DNA of 40,826 nt, taken from contig JADLGD010000023.1 of assembly GCA_020849495.1 (NCBI GenBank), forward strand, positions 1 through 40,826, in the 5' to 3' direction. The stretch comes from Fluviicola sp. (lineage in GTDB: Bacteria; Bacteroidota; Bacteroidia; Flavobacteriales_D; Crocinitomicaceae). Below, one piece after another: positions 1 to 8,527 of this stretch (within the stretch, counting starts at the first letter, position 1; every line of letters starts with the position of its first letter). A model generated the notes under the pieces. That model made no database searches. It saw only the letters and a program-made list of their open reading frames with translations, and was not told the DNA's origin. The translations under genes and the position numbers were made by a program.

Positions 1-275
1 ATCGAAGTGAGAATTTTATTCTCGGTAGGAAGAATACGTTCTACCGTTGCATAACGAAAATCGATGTTTTTGGATCGCCTAAACAAGGCTCTGAAGGGAA
101 ATGAAATATTAGCTGGTTCTAAGCGAGCACTTGCAACCTGATAAAACAGTGGTTGAAACATGTGATGATTTTGCTTATCCACCAATATGATTTCACAGTT
201 CTTGTTGGATAATTTTCGAGCGAGATTTAAACCTGCAAATCCGCCACCAATGATGACAATTTTCTTGCGTTCCAT
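1..275 (-). CDS. Type II NADH dehydrogenase-like FAD oxidoreductase, N-terminal part
   Basis: Only the first 91 codons are inside the window; the rest lies beyond the left edge. The protein opens with a short basic segment and a Rossmann dinucleotide-binding motif (VIIGGGFAGLNLARKL), then an acidic strand end (IILVDK) and HHMFQPLFYQVASA, a segment typical of NDH-2 type enzymes. NDH-2 passes electrons from NADH to quinone at the inner face of the cytoplasmic membrane without pumping protons. The ATG at 275 is chosen because the Rossmann motif follows at the usual distance. It is the only gene of its transcript that can be seen, about 90 bp from the next minus-strand gene, so cotranscription is unclear. 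Family assignment is fairly sure; the quinone activity is inferred from the family. Confidence 0.8.
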   Translation of the reverse strand, partial: MERKKIVIIGGGFAGLNLARKLSNKNCEIILVDKQNHHMFQPLFYQVASARLEPANISFPFRALFRRSKNIDFRYATVERILPTENKILTS

Positions 276-280
276 GGTCT

Positions 281-288
281 TAAAGTTA
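281..288 (-). promoter_or_regulatory. Possible -7 promoter box of the NADH dehydrogenase gene
   Basis: The minus strand reads TAACTTTA, one mismatch from the Bacteroidota -7 consensus TAnnTTTG, and ends only 5 nt before the ATG. If used, the mRNA would have almost no leader. No convincing -33 element was seen. Confidence 0.25.
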
Positions 289-365
289 AGTGCTTCTTTT
301 GAGTTGGCATGTTAAATTATCAACTAAACAGATGCGTTTTAACTTATTTTCACATAAACCCAAGT

Positions 366-2183
366 TTACTTATAGTAGTAAAAAGAAGCTTTAAAATTTC
401 TAGCATTTACCGATCGATTTCCTTCAAAAAAGTGGATAGACAAGGAATCATAATCATTCAACTTCACTTTAGGGTCGATATCCAAATGAACAGTTTGCCA
501 TTTATTGACTTCATCAATCTGCACACCAACAAATTGGTTGTATTTTTTCAGTTCAGCACCATCTTTATACAAAACAGTTTCAAAGATTGGATTTGTTTCA
601 GGAGAAATGATTTGAACATCAGCACTGATTTTAGCTCCAATAAAACCACCTCCATACTTAGGAATATAAGGTTTTAAAGACATTCCAATATATGGTTCAT
701 CACCATAAATAGCACCATCATAAGTTGAATTTTGAGGACTAATCGGTTTGCCATAAACTAAAAATGATGCTTTCAATGGCAATGGCTTGATTTGATCTGG
801 TAATGTATCAAAATCTAAATGCAAACACCATCCGTAACGTAAGCCATCTTGCATGAAAACAGTCATAAACTGTTCTTTCGTCATTTTGTCGTAATGCAAA
901 ATATTGTTACGCATTTGAAAATCATACACATGATACATCCATGTAGTGAGAACAATTATTCCCAAAAGGAGGAATCGAATGATGTTTTTTGAATATTGAA
1001 TTAAGAAAACAATTGGTAGAATAAATACTGAAAAAACATCAATAAAAGGACGCATTCCTAATCCTCCTCCATACCACCAACACCACCATGAGGCTGTGAT
1101 ATAGGTGAAAAACGAAAAGAATACAAGAAAGCCCCAGAAAAGTCGTCTTTCTTTTTTATAGAGTATCCATAAACCTGGGAAAACTAAAAGTAAAACGGGT
1201 GCGAAAATAAACAAACCTTTACTCCAAGAAAACAATACATTCCAGACTTCAGGATGTGATAAATTATCAAAACCTTCTGCTTTGTATGTATTCAATGCCA
1301 TTTCACCTGATTGATCGTAAACATTCCACAATTGAAACCCTACAAAAGCACCAAATATTAAGAAAACTGAAAGTAAACGAACACTTCCTTTAATGGTGAA
1401 AAATGACTTTACTCGCTGAAAAAATACTGGTGTGCTTTCACACATAAAAGGTAGAATGATGACAATCATTACATTGGTTGGTCTAATCAAGAAAATCAAA
1501 CCAAGCAGAGCAGATAAATACAATAAATGCTTTGTTTTTCCCAATTGTCCCCATTTTCTAGCAACATAGATGAACCAAGCAATGGCTGCAAAACTATAGA
1601 CATGAGAAAACGGGACATACACATTTGTATAAAAGCTTAAATTGGTAGCAAAAGCCAAAACAAAAATTCCAACAAGTGCCCAAAAACGCTCAATTTTGTA
1701 AGATCTAAACAATAAAAAACAAGCGATGCATCCCAATAAAAAATAGGCAATCCCTGCAATATTTGCCCATAACAAATAAGGTCTTGAATAGCCATCTTTA
1801 TCAACTCCTTGAATTCCTGCTTGCATGTGAGCAATAAAGAAAAATGGCGTCATCGCTATTGCAGTTCCAGGATAATATTTATTGCAATGATTACCTGTTA
1901 ATGGTGATGAATAAGGATTAAAGGCGAATTGATTACTCTTGTATTTTTCAACTATTTCAGCTTGAAAATCAAAATTAGATGTGTGATATATATACCATTG
2001 AGGCAAATAGGCATAGTATCCAGAGCCGTCAGACATGATGGGTTGATCGATTTTTGGCTCTTTGCTCGTCCAACCAAAACGATGATCTGATTTACTGAAA
2101 TAAATAACAGAAAATAGTAAAAAAATAAAAACGGTAAACCATTTTGAATTTAACTGCTTCCAAATGATGTTTATTACTTCCAC
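366..2183 (-). CDS. Polytopic membrane protein, GT-C glycosyltransferase-like architecture
   Basis: A 605-aa integral membrane protein. After a first helix at about residues 15-30 comes a soluble stretch of about 90 residues containing SDGSGYYAYLPQWYIYH. Then follow roughly ten hydrophobic helices up to about residue 420, with a WWCWWYGGGLG motif in the loop near residue 365, and a soluble C-terminal region of about 180 residues. This layout (first extracytoplasmic loop rich in acidic and aromatic residues, many helices) resembles GT-C glycosyltransferases or conserved Bacteroidota membrane proteins of unknown role. I do not recognise a precise family. The start is GTG, overlapping the aroC stop codon by one base (TAGTG), so translation is probably coupled to aroC. 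No closer ATG exists. Function remains open; the membrane topology is clear. Confidence 0.7.
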   Translation of the reverse strand: MEVINIIWKQLNSKWFTVFIFLLFSVIYFSKSDHRFGWTSKEPKIDQPIMSDGSGYYAYLPQWYIYHTSNFDFQAEIVEKYKSNQFAFNPYSSPLTGNHCNKYYPGTAIAMTPFFFIAHMQAGIQGVDKDGYSRPYLLWANIAGIAYFLLGCIACFLLFRSYKIERFWALVGIFVLAFATNLSFYTNVYVPFSHVYSFAAIAWFIYVARKWGQLGKTKHLLYLSALLGLIFLIRPTNVMIVIILPFMCESTPVFFQRVKSFFTIKGSVRLLSVFLIFGAFVGFQLWNVYDQSGEMALNTYKAEGFDNLSHPEVWNVLFSWSKGLFIFAPVLLLVFPGLWILYKKERRLFWGFLVFFSFFTYITASWWCWWYGGGLGMRPFIDVFSVFILPIVFLIQYSKNIIRFLLLGIIVLTTWMYHVYDFQMRNNILHYDKMTKEQFMTVFMQDGLRYGWCLHLDFDTLPDQIKPLPLKASFLVYGKPISPQNSTYDGAIYGDEPYIGMSLKPYIPKYGGGFIGAKISADVQIISPETNPIFETVLYKDGAELKKYNQFVGVQIDEVNKWQTVHLDIDPKVKLNDYDSLSIHFFEGNRSVNARNFKASFYYYK

Positions 2184-3250
2184 TACTTTACTGCATTATT
2201 TCGTAAAACAAAATCGAATAAAACCATTGCTGCCATTGCTTCAACAATTGGAACTGCACGTGGCACAACACATGGGTCGTGTCTACCTTCACCTTTAATT
2301 GAAACGGCTTGGTTTTCACTATCAATCGTAGGTTGTTCCTGCATGATTGTAGCTACAGGTTTAAAAGCTACTCTAAAATCGATGGGCATTCCATTGCTAA
2401 TTCCACCTTGAATTCCGCCAGAATGATTACTCAATGTGATGCCATTTGTTTGAATGATATCATTGTGTTCTGAGCCTCTCATTGTTACACCATCAAAACC
2501 AGAACCAATGGTAAATCCTTTCACAGCATTGATTGACAACATGGCTTTTCCTAACTCCGCATGGAGTTTATCAAAAACGGGTTCTCCTAAACCAACTGGA
2601 ACATGATTGATGACACAGCGAATGCAACCTCCAATTGTATCTCCTTCTTTTCTTACCAATCGGATCAGATCCTCCATTTCTATAGCGGTCTCACTATCAG
2701 GAACACGAATAGGATTGGATTCTCGAATTGAACGCAAATTTTCATTCCATTCACCTGTCCACTTAATTGCACCAACTTGATCCACAAAAGCATCAACCAC
2801 AATGCCTTCTTTTGCTAAAAATTGTTTTGCAATTGCACCTGCAACAACTCGAACAGCAGTTTCTCTTGCACTTGAACGTCCACCACCACGAGGATCACGA
2901 ATTCCATATTTCTGCTGGTAAGTAAAATCTGCATGAGAAGGACGAAAAGCTTTACTCATTTCTGAGTAATCTTGTGACCGTTGATTGGTATTTCGAATGA
3001 TAAAACCAATTGAGGTTCCAGTTGTCATTCCTTGATACAAACCGGACAAAAACTCAACTTCATCTGCTTCTTTTCGTTGCGTAACAATTGCTGATTGTCC
3101 CGGTTTTCTTCGATCCAATTCTTGCTGTATAGCAACTAAATCCAACAACAAACCAGCGGGCACACCATCAAGCACACCGCCTATTGCAGGGCCATGAGAT
3201 TCACCAAAAGTACTCAGTTTAAAAAGTGTTCCGTATGTTGATCCAGCCAT
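2183..3250 (-). CDS. aroC: Chorismate synthase
   Basis: Converts 5-enolpyruvylshikimate-3-phosphate to chorismate, the last shared step of aromatic amino acid and folate/quinone synthesis, using reduced FMN. The protein starts [20 protein letters not shown], the classical chorismate synthase N-terminal signature, and carries the [15 protein letters not shown] motif (near residue 120) and the C-terminal [13 protein letters not shown] motif. Its length of 355 aa is normal. The ATG at 3250 is preferred to an in-frame TTG at 3262, because it starts directly with the conserved segment and lies 18 nt after a perfect -7 box, while the TTG would be only 6 nt away. The downstream membrane protein gene overlaps it by one base. 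Cytoplasmic homotetramer in known cases. Confidence 0.97.
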   Translation of the reverse strand: MAGSTYGTLFKLSTFGESHGPAIGGVLDGVPAGLLLDLVAIQQELDRRKPGQSAIVTQRKEADEVEFLSGLYQGMTTGTSIGFIIRNTNQRSQDYSEMSKAFRPSHADFTYQQKYGIRDPRGGGRSSARETAVRVVAGAIAKQFLAKEGIVVDAFVDQVGAIKWTGEWNENLRSIRESNPIRVPDSETAIEMEDLIRLVRKEGDTIGGCIRCVINHVPVGLGEPVFDKLHAELGKAMLSINAVKGFTIGSGFDGVTMRGSEHNDIIQTNGITLSNHSGGIQGGISNGMPIDFRVAFKPVATIMQEQPTIDSENQAVSIKGEGRHDPCVVPRAVPIVEAMAAMVLFDFVLRNNAVK

Positions 3251-3268
3251 TGTGTCGTTCAATTAAGC

Positions 3269-3276
3269 CAAAGTTA
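3269..3276 (-). promoter_or_regulatory. -7 promoter box of aroC
   Basis: The minus strand reads TAACTTTG, a full match to TAnnTTTG, 18 nt upstream of the aroC ATG. The position also argues for the ATG at 3250 as the start. Confidence 0.55.
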
Positions 3277-3287
3277 GTAAATGCTTT

Positions 3288-3314
3288 TAAATCAAAAAGG
3301 GACCGAAGTCCCTT
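3288..3314 (-). terminator. Intrinsic terminator of the phosphohexomutase gene
   Basis: On the minus strand a 7-bp stem AAGGGAC/GTCCCTT closes a TTCG loop (C-UUCG-G, an extra-stable tetraloop) and is followed by TTTTT. It lies 4 nt beyond the stop codon of the mutase gene and separates it from aroC. Confidence 0.85.
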
Positions 3315-3317
3315 GAA

Positions 3318-4727
3318 TTAATTGCGAATCATTTGTTCAGTGATTGCCAAAATTTCTCTCGCCTCTTCCAAAGTTGGAGCTTCTGCATACGTTCTTAGAA
3401 CAGGTTCTGTTCCAGATGCACGAATCATCAACCAACGATCATCATCGAAGAAGAATTTCCAACCATCAATTGTTCCAACTTCTCTCACTGTATATTTTCC
3501 AAAATGCGTAAATGCATTGTTTTGGCATTTCTCTACTGCTTTATTTTTCAATGCTTCCGATAAGTGTAAATCGTTGCGTTCAAATTTGAAAGCACCAACA
3601 ATTTCATACACTTCAGCAATCAATTCATCCAGTGTTTTTCCAGATTTCGCCATGAATTCCCAGATGATTAATCCCATCCAAATACCATCGCGTTCAGGAA
3701 TATGTCCTTTCACAGCAATTCCACCAGATTCTTCACCACCAATCAACACGTCTTCATCAACCATGATTCCTGCGATGTACTTGAATCCGATTTTTACCAC
3801 TTCGAAATCCAAATTGTAATGTTTTGCCATTACTCCAACTCGAGGTGTTGTACTGAAAGCGGTCACCACTTTACCTGTTTGATGTTTGTATTTCACCAAG
3901 TAGTGCATCAATAACAAGATGATATGGTGCGAGTCAACAAACTCTCCTTTTCCATTGTACAAACCAATGCGATCTGCATCACCATCAGTTGCCAAAGCAC
4001 AATGAATGTTCCCTTTCGATTTGATGTAAGCTTCTAACTCTTGCAAGTTTTTTTGAATCGGCTCTGGCGCTTGTCCCATGAAAGAAGGATTGTGCTCGCA
4101 ATGCAACAAAGCTACTTCAGGAAGTATTCTTCTAATCACATTTTGTCCAGCTCCATACATCGCATCATACACCAAGTTCAAACCTGAATTGCGAATCGCA
4201 TCCAAATCAAAATTTGCTTCAATGTGTTTCACATAACGCGTTTCAAAATCAACGATTTCTAATTCACCGCTGATTTCATAGTCTTTCAAATCTACTTTTG
4301 CGTAATCAAAAGGTACACTTTCAGGTATGATATCTTCGATTTCTTGTACTTTTTCTGGTGTCAAAGGTCCACCATAACAAGCTTTTAATTTATAACCATT
4401 GTATGATGGTGGATTGTGGCTCGCTGTAAGAATGACACCTAAACCACAGTCTAATTGGTTAGCAGCTAAGGAAATCATTGGTGTAGATACAAATCCACGT
4501 GACATTTTCACATCAATTCCTTCGTGTAACAACACTTTAGCAACTGTTTCTGCAAACAATTCACCCGCAAAACGACAATCATGTCCCAATGCTATGCGTT
4601 TTGTCCAATTCGATTGTTTCAACCACTGTGCAGTTGCATAAGCAACTCTTGCTACATTTTCTACAGTAAATTCCTCTGCAATGATAGCTCTCCAGCCATC
4701 TGTTCCAAATTTGATTTTGTGTGCCAA
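3318..4727 (-). CDS. Phosphoglucomutase/phosphomannomutase family protein
   Basis: A 469-aa alpha-D-phosphohexomutase that interconverts hexose 1- and 6-phosphates. All family sites are visible: N-terminal KFGTDGWRAII, catalytic phosphoserine in TASHNP (Ser103), Mg-binding DGDADR (Asp248, Asp250, Asp252), sugar-binding GEESGG and the C-terminal phosphate-binding RASGTEP. It is distinct from the GlmM copy at 33122-34507, so it probably serves glucose or mannose phosphates; which one cannot be told from sequence. The start is a TTG, chosen because the conserved N-terminus begins right there and a perfect promoter box sits 19 nt upstream. It stands alone between its own promoter and a UUCG-loop terminator. 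Confidence 0.92.
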   Translation of the reverse strand: MAHKIKFGTDGWRAIIAEEFTVENVARVAYATAQWLKQSNWTKRIALGHDCRFAGELFAETVAKVLLHEGIDVKMSRGFVSTPMISLAANQLDCGLGVILTASHNPPSYNGYKLKACYGGPLTPEKVQEIEDIIPESVPFDYAKVDLKDYEISGELEIVDFETRYVKHIEANFDLDAIRNSGLNLVYDAMYGAGQNVIRRILPEVALLHCEHNPSFMGQAPEPIQKNLQELEAYIKSKGNIHCALATDGDADRIGLYNGKGEFVDSHHIILLLMHYLVKYKHQTGKVVTAFSTTPRVGVMAKHYNLDFEVVKIGFKYIAGIMVDEDVLIGGEESGGIAVKGHIPERDGIWMGLIIWEFMAKSGKTLDELIAEVYEIVGAFKFERNDLHLSEALKNKAVEKCQNNAFTHFGKYTVREVGTIDGWKFFFDDDRWLMIRASGTEPVLRTYAEAPTLEEAREILAITEQMIRN

Positions 4728-4746
4728 CTTCTTAAATTTTGTAGCC

Positions 4747-4754
4747 CAAAGATA
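4747..4754 (-). promoter_or_regulatory. -7 promoter box of the phosphohexomutase gene
   Basis: The minus strand reads TATCTTTG, a full match to TAnnTTTG, 19 nt upstream of the TTG start. The rest of the 4728-4929 gap holds only the next gene's terminator and AT-rich DNA without a credible ORF. Confidence 0.55.
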
Positions 4755-4879
4755 GAATTAATCAGAAACTTACACGAGTTGAAAACAGCATATTTCCAAT
4801 GATTTTAAAGAATTTGTCTCAAATAACGATTTAGTTGGAATATCCAAGCAAAAACGACCAATTAAGATGGAGATTTTGA

Positions 4880-4908
4880 AATAAAAAAGATCGGACTAAC
4901 GAGCCCGA
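4880..4908 (-). terminator. Intrinsic terminator of the DoxX-like gene
   Basis: On the minus strand TCGGGCT and AGTCCGA form a 7-bp stem with one G-U pair around CGTT, followed by TCTTTTTT. It lies about 20 nt after the DoxX stop codon. Confidence 0.75.
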
Positions 4909-4929
4909 CCCCTCAACACAAAAAGGTAC

Positions 4930-5301
4930 TTATGCTTTGGTGCTCAGTCGTTTTGTAAATGTCCAATAAGACACTGCCATCAAACTAAAAACGACCAATG
5001 GTCCAATAAATTTATCGGGGCCATCTCCCACTGAAACATGAAAAATAAAGGCCGATAACAAGGTGATTCCGAAACCAGCATAGGCCCAATCTTTCACATT
5101 TCGAGGCAAAGCAGGTATTAATAATACGATTCCACCTATCCATTTGGCAATTCCCAATTCAATGCGAAAAGCATCGTTAAAACCCAAAAGCACAAAATTC
5201 GCTTTCACTTCTTGTGAAACAAAGTACATTGTTCCAGACATGATCATCATTAATGCAAACAAGCTCGTTGTAATCCAATACGTAATTGTTATTTTTTTCA
5301 T
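4930..5301 (-). CDS. DoxX-like small membrane protein
   Basis: A 123-aa protein with four hydrophobic helices at roughly residues 5-25, 45-62, 70-90 and 95-115. The pattern (first helix, then a loop with FRIELGIAKWIGGIVLL, then PRNVKDWAYAGFGI) is that of the DoxX-like/DoxD family of Bacteroidota. Members sit in the cytoplasmic membrane; their biochemical role is poorly known, and some are linked to oxidative or thiol stress. The ATG at 5301 is chosen over a TTG at 5319 because it begins with the charged MKKIT segment and lies 15 nt after a perfect -7 box. It is divergent from an HxlR regulator, 133 bp away, which probably controls it. Confidence 0.8.
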   Translation of the reverse strand: MKKITITYWITTSLFALMMIMSGTMYFVSQEVKANFVLLGFNDAFRIELGIAKWIGGIVLLIPALPRNVKDWAYAGFGITLLSAFIFHVSVGDGPDKFIGPLVVFSLMAVSYWTFTKRLSTKA

Positions 5302-5316
5302 CTTAAAAATTTTGAG

Positions 5317-5324
5317 CAAAGCTA
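5317..5324 (-). promoter_or_regulatory. -7 promoter box of the DoxX-like gene
   Basis: The minus strand reads TAGCTTTG, a full match to TAnnTTTG, 15 nt before the ATG. A TTTG lies 15 nt further upstream and could be a closely spaced -33 element. Confidence 0.5.
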
Positions 5325-5352
5325 AGTCATGGGACTATCCAAACGGAATGAG

Positions 5353-5384
5353 TTTCCTTCTGGAAAGTGGTTTCCTTGAAGAAA
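5353..5384. promoter_or_regulatory. Candidate HxlR operator in the divergent intergenic region
   Basis: Between the divergent DoxX and HxlR genes lies a perfect inverted repeat TTTCC-N4-GGAAA (5353-5366), followed by TTTC-N6-GAAA (5371-5384). HxlR regulators bind dyads of this size in divergent promoters. Binding here is an inference from position and symmetry only. Confidence 0.35.
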
Positions 5385-5413
5385 GCAGCTATCGTTGTAA
5401 GCAATTGAAGATG

Positions 5414-5421
5414 TATCTTTA
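5414..5421 (+). promoter_or_regulatory. Possible -7 promoter box of the HxlR gene
   Basis: TATCTTTA, one mismatch from TAnnTTTG, with TTG 16 nt upstream (5395-5397) and 13 nt before the ATG at 5435. If real, it excludes the in-frame ATG at 5411 as the start. Confidence 0.35.
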
Positions 5422-5434
5422 CCAAAAAAACGAG

Positions 5435-5797
5435 ATGGATTGTCCTGAAAAAAAATCGAACGAACAATGCAAACTACATTTGCGATCTGTACGTGACACC
5501 ATGGAGTTACTTCAAGGAAAGTGGAAGGTTTTTATCATCAGTTCATTGGTGATGGATGGCAAGCAGCGTTTCATGGATTTACAACGCAATATAGAAGGCA
5601 TCGGAGCCAAAATGCTTTCCAAAGAGCTACAAGAATTGGAAATGAATCAATTAGTGAAACGAACGGTTTATGAAACGAAACCCATAACGGTTGAATACGA
5701 AATCACTGAATATGGTAAAACCTTGAAACCGGTCATCACTGAAATTAGTATTTGGGGACAAAAACACCGTGAACGATTGTTTACAAACTCGAAATAA
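5435..5797 (+). CDS. HxlR family winged-helix transcriptional regulator
   Basis: A 120-aa protein with the full HxlR domain: VRDTMELLQGKWKVFIISSL, then RFMDLQRNIEGIGAKMLSKELQELE (recognition helix region), the wing with VKRTVYE, and VEYEITEYGKTLKPVI. HxlR proteins are dimeric DNA-binding regulators that often sense aldehydes, quinones or oxidants through an N-terminal cysteine; here two cysteines are present (Cys3 and Cys12). The reading frame is open far upstream, but the domain begins just after the ATG at 5435 and a possible promoter box ends 13 nt before it, so longer forms are unlikely. It is divergent from the DoxX-like gene, its likely target, and autoregulation is plausible. Confidence 0.88.
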   Translation: MDCPEKKSNEQCKLHLRSVRDTMELLQGKWKVFIISSLVMDGKQRFMDLQRNIEGIGAKMLSKELQELEMNQLVKRTVYETKPITVEYEITEYGKTLKPVITEISIWGQKHRERLFTNSK

Positions 5798-5821
5798 TCA
5801 GCAATAAGTCTCATTTTGATC

Positions 5822-5857
5822 CAAAAAAAGAAGGTTTACCTAAGCAGATAAACCTTC
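5822..5857 (-). terminator. Intrinsic terminator of rocD
   Basis: On the minus strand GAAGGTTTA and TAAACCTTC form a 9-bp stem followed by TTTTTTT. It lies between the convergent HxlR and rocD genes, about 20 nt past the rocD stop. Confidence 0.8.
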
Positions 5858-5879
5858 CATTCAATATTTATTTGAAATC

Positions 5880-7157
5880 TTATTTTTGGTATTCGTTGAT
5901 TGTTTTTTCAATAATAGCCACACATTCCATCAATTGTTCTTCAGTCATGACCAATGGTGGTGCAAAACGAATGATGTTTCCGTGTGTTGGTTTAGCAAGT
6001 AAGCCGTTTTCTTTCATTGCAACGCACAAATTCCAAGCTGTTTTGCTATCTGGAGTATCGTTTACAATGATTGCATTCAACAATCCTTTCCCTCTAACTT
6101 TCGTGATTAAATCAGTTGAAGCAATGATACGATTCATTTCAGAACGAAACAAGTTCCCCAATTTACGTGCATTTTGACTCAATTGTTCATCGCTCACTAC
6201 TTCCAATGCGGCCATTGCAACTTTCGCTGCTAAAGGATTTCCACCGAAAGTAGAACCATGTTGTCCAGGGTGAATCACCATCATGATTTCATCGTTTGCC
6301 AAAACAGCAGAAACAGGATAAACACCACCAGAAATGGCTTTTCCTAAAATCAAAATATCTGGTTGAACAAAAGTAGACTGTTTCTCACATTTATTCTCAC
6401 AAGAACAATTTCCACAAACAGCTAATAAACTTCCCGTTCTTGCAATTCCTGTTTGAACTTCATCCGCAATGAATAAAGCATTTGCTGCAGTACATAAAGT
6501 TCGAGCTCCCGCTAAGTAATTCTCATCTGGAACAAAAACACCAGCTTCTCCTTGAATGGGTTCCACCAAAAATCCAATAACATTTGGTTGTTTCAGAGCC
6601 TCCTCCAACGCTGCTAAATCATTGTATGGCACCTTGATGAATCCTGGAGTGAAGGGACCGAAATTGGTACTTGCATCTGTATCAGAAGAAAAAGAAACTA
6701 TTGTCGTTGTACGACCGTGGAAGTTTTGTTCACACACAATGATTTGTGCTTGATTTTCTGCCACACCTTTCTTTTCATAGCCCCATTTACGAGCAATTTT
6801 AATTGCAGTCTCAACAGCTTCAGCACCCGTATTCATTGGTAACACTTTATCGAAACCAAAGTATTCCGTTACAAATTTCTCGTAAACACCTAAGGTGTCA
6901 TTGTAAAACGCACGAGAAGTCAAGGTCAAAGTTTGCGCTTGATCTGTCAAAGCTTTTACAATTTTCGGGTGGCAATGTCCTTGATTCACTGCTGAATAAG
7001 CCGACAAGAAATCGTAATAACGTTTTCCTTCAACGTCCCAAACATAGACACCTTCACCTTTTGACAATACAACAGGTAGTGGATGATAATTGTGTGCACC
7101 GTGACGGTCTTCCAATTGCATCAATTCTTCCGAAGACAATTTTTCCATTGTTTCCAT
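5880..7157 (-). CDS. rocD: Ornithine--oxo-acid aminotransferase
   Basis: A PLP-dependent class III aminotransferase, 425 aa. It transfers the delta-amino group of ornithine to 2-oxoglutarate, giving glutamate semialdehyde/pyrroline-5-carboxylate in arginine breakdown. Visible are [18 protein letters not shown], the cofactor-contacting FIADEVQTG and ILGKAISGG with the PLP lysine (Lys273). Just before this lies an unusual Cys-rich stretch, [10 protein letters not shown] (residues 248-257), where typical RocD proteins go almost directly from RTG to the lysine strand. The ATG at 7157 is chosen; an ATG at 7148 and a TTG at 7166 are also in frame. A possible 26-aa ORF ends 10 nt upstream and may be translated on the same message. 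A clear terminator follows the gene. Confidence 0.93.
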   Translation of the reverse strand: METMEKLSSEELMQLEDRHGAHNYHPLPVVLSKGEGVYVWDVEGKRYYDFLSAYSAVNQGHCHPKIVKALTDQAQTLTLTSRAFYNDTLGVYEKFVTEYFGFDKVLPMNTGAEAVETAIKIARKWGYEKKGVAENQAQIIVCEQNFHGRTTTIVSFSSDTDASTNFGPFTPGFIKVPYNDLAALEEALKQPNVIGFLVEPIQGEAGVFVPDENYLAGARTLCTAANALFIADEVQTGIARTGSLLAVCGNCSCENKCEKQSTFVQPDILILGKAISGGVYPVSAVLANDEIMMVIHPGQHGSTFGGNPLAAKVAMAALEVVSDEQLSQNARKLGNLFRSEMNRIIASTDLITKVRGKGLLNAIIVNDTPDSKTAWNLCVAMKENGLLAKPTHGNIIRFAPPLVMTEEQLMECVAIIEKTINEYQK

Positions 7158-7167
7158 TTTTTCCAAC

Positions 7168-7248
7168 TTAAAATATGATCATTTGTTGCTCGTCACGGAG
7201 AGCATTCATCCTTTCCTCATTTGCAGACGCTGGAGAGAAATCATCCAT
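7168..7248 (-). CDS. Possible 26-aa upstream ORF or leader peptide of rocD
   Basis: An ATG-started ORF (begins [12 protein letters not shown], ends DEQQMIIF) directly before rocD. Its stop is 10 nt from the rocD ATG. A perfect -7 box ends 8 nt before its ATG, so if that promoter is used this ORF is the first thing translated on the rocD message. It has no signal peptide or membrane helix and is acidic at the start. It could be a leader peptide that couples or tunes rocD translation, or chance. No arginine or ornithine codon run is present that would suggest classical attenuation. Conservation is unknown to me. Confidence 0.35.
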   Translation of the reverse strand: MDDFSPASANEERMNALRDEQQMIIF

Positions 7249-7256
7249 TTGAATAA

Positions 7257-7264
7257 CAAAAATA
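7257..7264 (-). promoter_or_regulatory. -7 promoter box upstream of the rocD leader ORF
   Basis: The minus strand reads TATTTTTG, a full match to TAnnTTTG, 8 nt before the small ORF's ATG and about 100 nt before rocD. Confidence 0.45.
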
Positions 7265-7394
7265 AAAAGAAAAATCGAGTAATCTGATACTCTGATAGAG
7301 AATCTAAAAGCTAACAAAACTTTCTTGCTTTGTGATATTTGTTGAGAATCAAAACTTGGAGTTAAGAAAGTAAAAATAGCATCGATTTTATCAG

Positions 7395-7402
7395 TATCTT
7401 TG
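7395..7402 (+). promoter_or_regulatory. -7 promoter box of the desaturase gene
   Basis: TATCTTTG, a full match to TAnnTTTG, 20 nt upstream of the TTG start of the desaturase gene. No clear -33 element. Confidence 0.55.
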
Positions 7403-7422
7403 CTTCACTAAAAAATAACATT

Positions 7423-8490
7423 TTGGCAACAATACAATTCTCTCAGCCCAAAGGTGAATTTTTCTCTACTCTGAGAAAATCCGTTCAAAATTACTTTGAT
7501 GAAAATAAAATTAGTTCTGCTGGAAATGCTCAATTATACACAAAAGCAGCGATTTTAATTGCTATTTACATTGGTCTTTATGGATCTATCGTTGCATTGC
7601 CTATTCCGGGATATTTAGCATTGATTTTTGCTTCCCTTTTAGGTTTTGTTCAAGCACTTGTAGGATTCAACATCATGCACGATGCTTGTCACGATGCTTT
7701 TTCTGAGAAAAAATCCGTTAATTTTTGGTTTGGTTTATCAATGAATGCATTGGGGAGTGATGCCTTTATGTGGAGACAAAAACACAACTTGGTTCACCAT
7801 ACCTATACCAATGTAGATGGTGTTGATGATGATATTGCTAAAACACCTTTCCTTCGCATGAGTCCTTCTCAGCCTCGTTTGAAAGCGCATAAATTCCAAC
7901 ACATTTACTTAACGTTTTTGTATTCCATTTCAACTATCTATTGGATTGTAGTAAAAGATGTGATTCACTATTTTTCTGCAAACACCTACAATGTTGAGAT
8001 TGGCAAAATGACCACAAAAGAACATTTCATTTTCTGGATTTCGAGAGCTTTGTATTTGTTTATGTACATCGTTTTACCTTGTGTGATTTGGGGAATTGGT
8101 TGGGGTATTCTTGGATTTACCTTGATGCACATGATGTTAGGAATGACGATGTCATTTGTGTTCCAATTGGCGCATGTTGTTGAAAATGTAGAATTCGAAC
8201 ATTTAGAAGGCGAGCATTTAAAAGTGGAGAATGAATGGGCTGTACATCAATTAGCTACAACGAGTGATTTTGCTCCTGACAATAAAGTTGTAAGCTGGTT
8301 ATTGGGCGGATTGAACTTTCAAGTAGAACATCATTTATTTCCTCGCATATCTCACGTTCACTATCCTGAGATTCAAAAAATCGTAAAGAAAACGTGTGAA
8401 GATTTCGGGGTTGCTTACCATCATTATGAAACAACAGGGGAAGCATTAGCATCCCATTTCCGTCACATGAAACGTTTAGGTCAAGCCTAA
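7423..8490 (+). CDS. Membrane fatty acid (acyl-CoA/lipid) desaturase
   Basis: A 355-aa di-iron membrane desaturase. The three histidine boxes are present: HDACHD (residues 86-91), HNLVHH (121-126) and QVEHH (300-304), separated by hydrophobic segments near residues 42-80, 165-185 and 205-255. The QxxHH third box is that of front-end/linoleoyl-CoA-type desaturases; such enzymes introduce a double bond in membrane lipid acyl chains using O2 and an electron donor. No fused cytochrome b5 domain is present, so a separate ferredoxin or similar donor is expected. The start is TTG at 7423, 20 nt after a perfect promoter box; no ATG lies nearby in frame. The regiospecificity cannot be read from sequence. 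Confidence 0.9.
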   Translation: MATIQFSQPKGEFFSTLRKSVQNYFDENKISSAGNAQLYTKAAILIAIYIGLYGSIVALPIPGYLALIFASLLGFVQALVGFNIMHDACHDAFSEKKSVNFWFGLSMNALGSDAFMWRQKHNLVHHTYTNVDGVDDDIAKTPFLRMSPSQPRLKAHKFQHIYLTFLYSISTIYWIVVKDVIHYFSANTYNVEIGKMTTKEHFIFWISRALYLFMYIVLPCVIWGIGWGILGFTLMHMMLGMTMSFVFQLAHVVENVEFEHLEGEHLKVENEWAVHQLATTSDFAPDNKVVSWLLGGLNFQVEHHLFPRISHVHYPEIQKIVKKTCEDFGVAYHHYETTGEALASHFRHMKRLGQA

Positions 8491-8527
8491 GCCTTTTCTT
8501 TCACACAAAAAGCAGTAAATTCGTTCC

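Noticed and set aside
5144..5434. Longer N-terminus for the HxlR regulator
   Set aside because: The open frame upstream runs antisense through the DoxX-like gene; the HxlR domain starts after 5435, and a possible promoter lies at 5414-5421.
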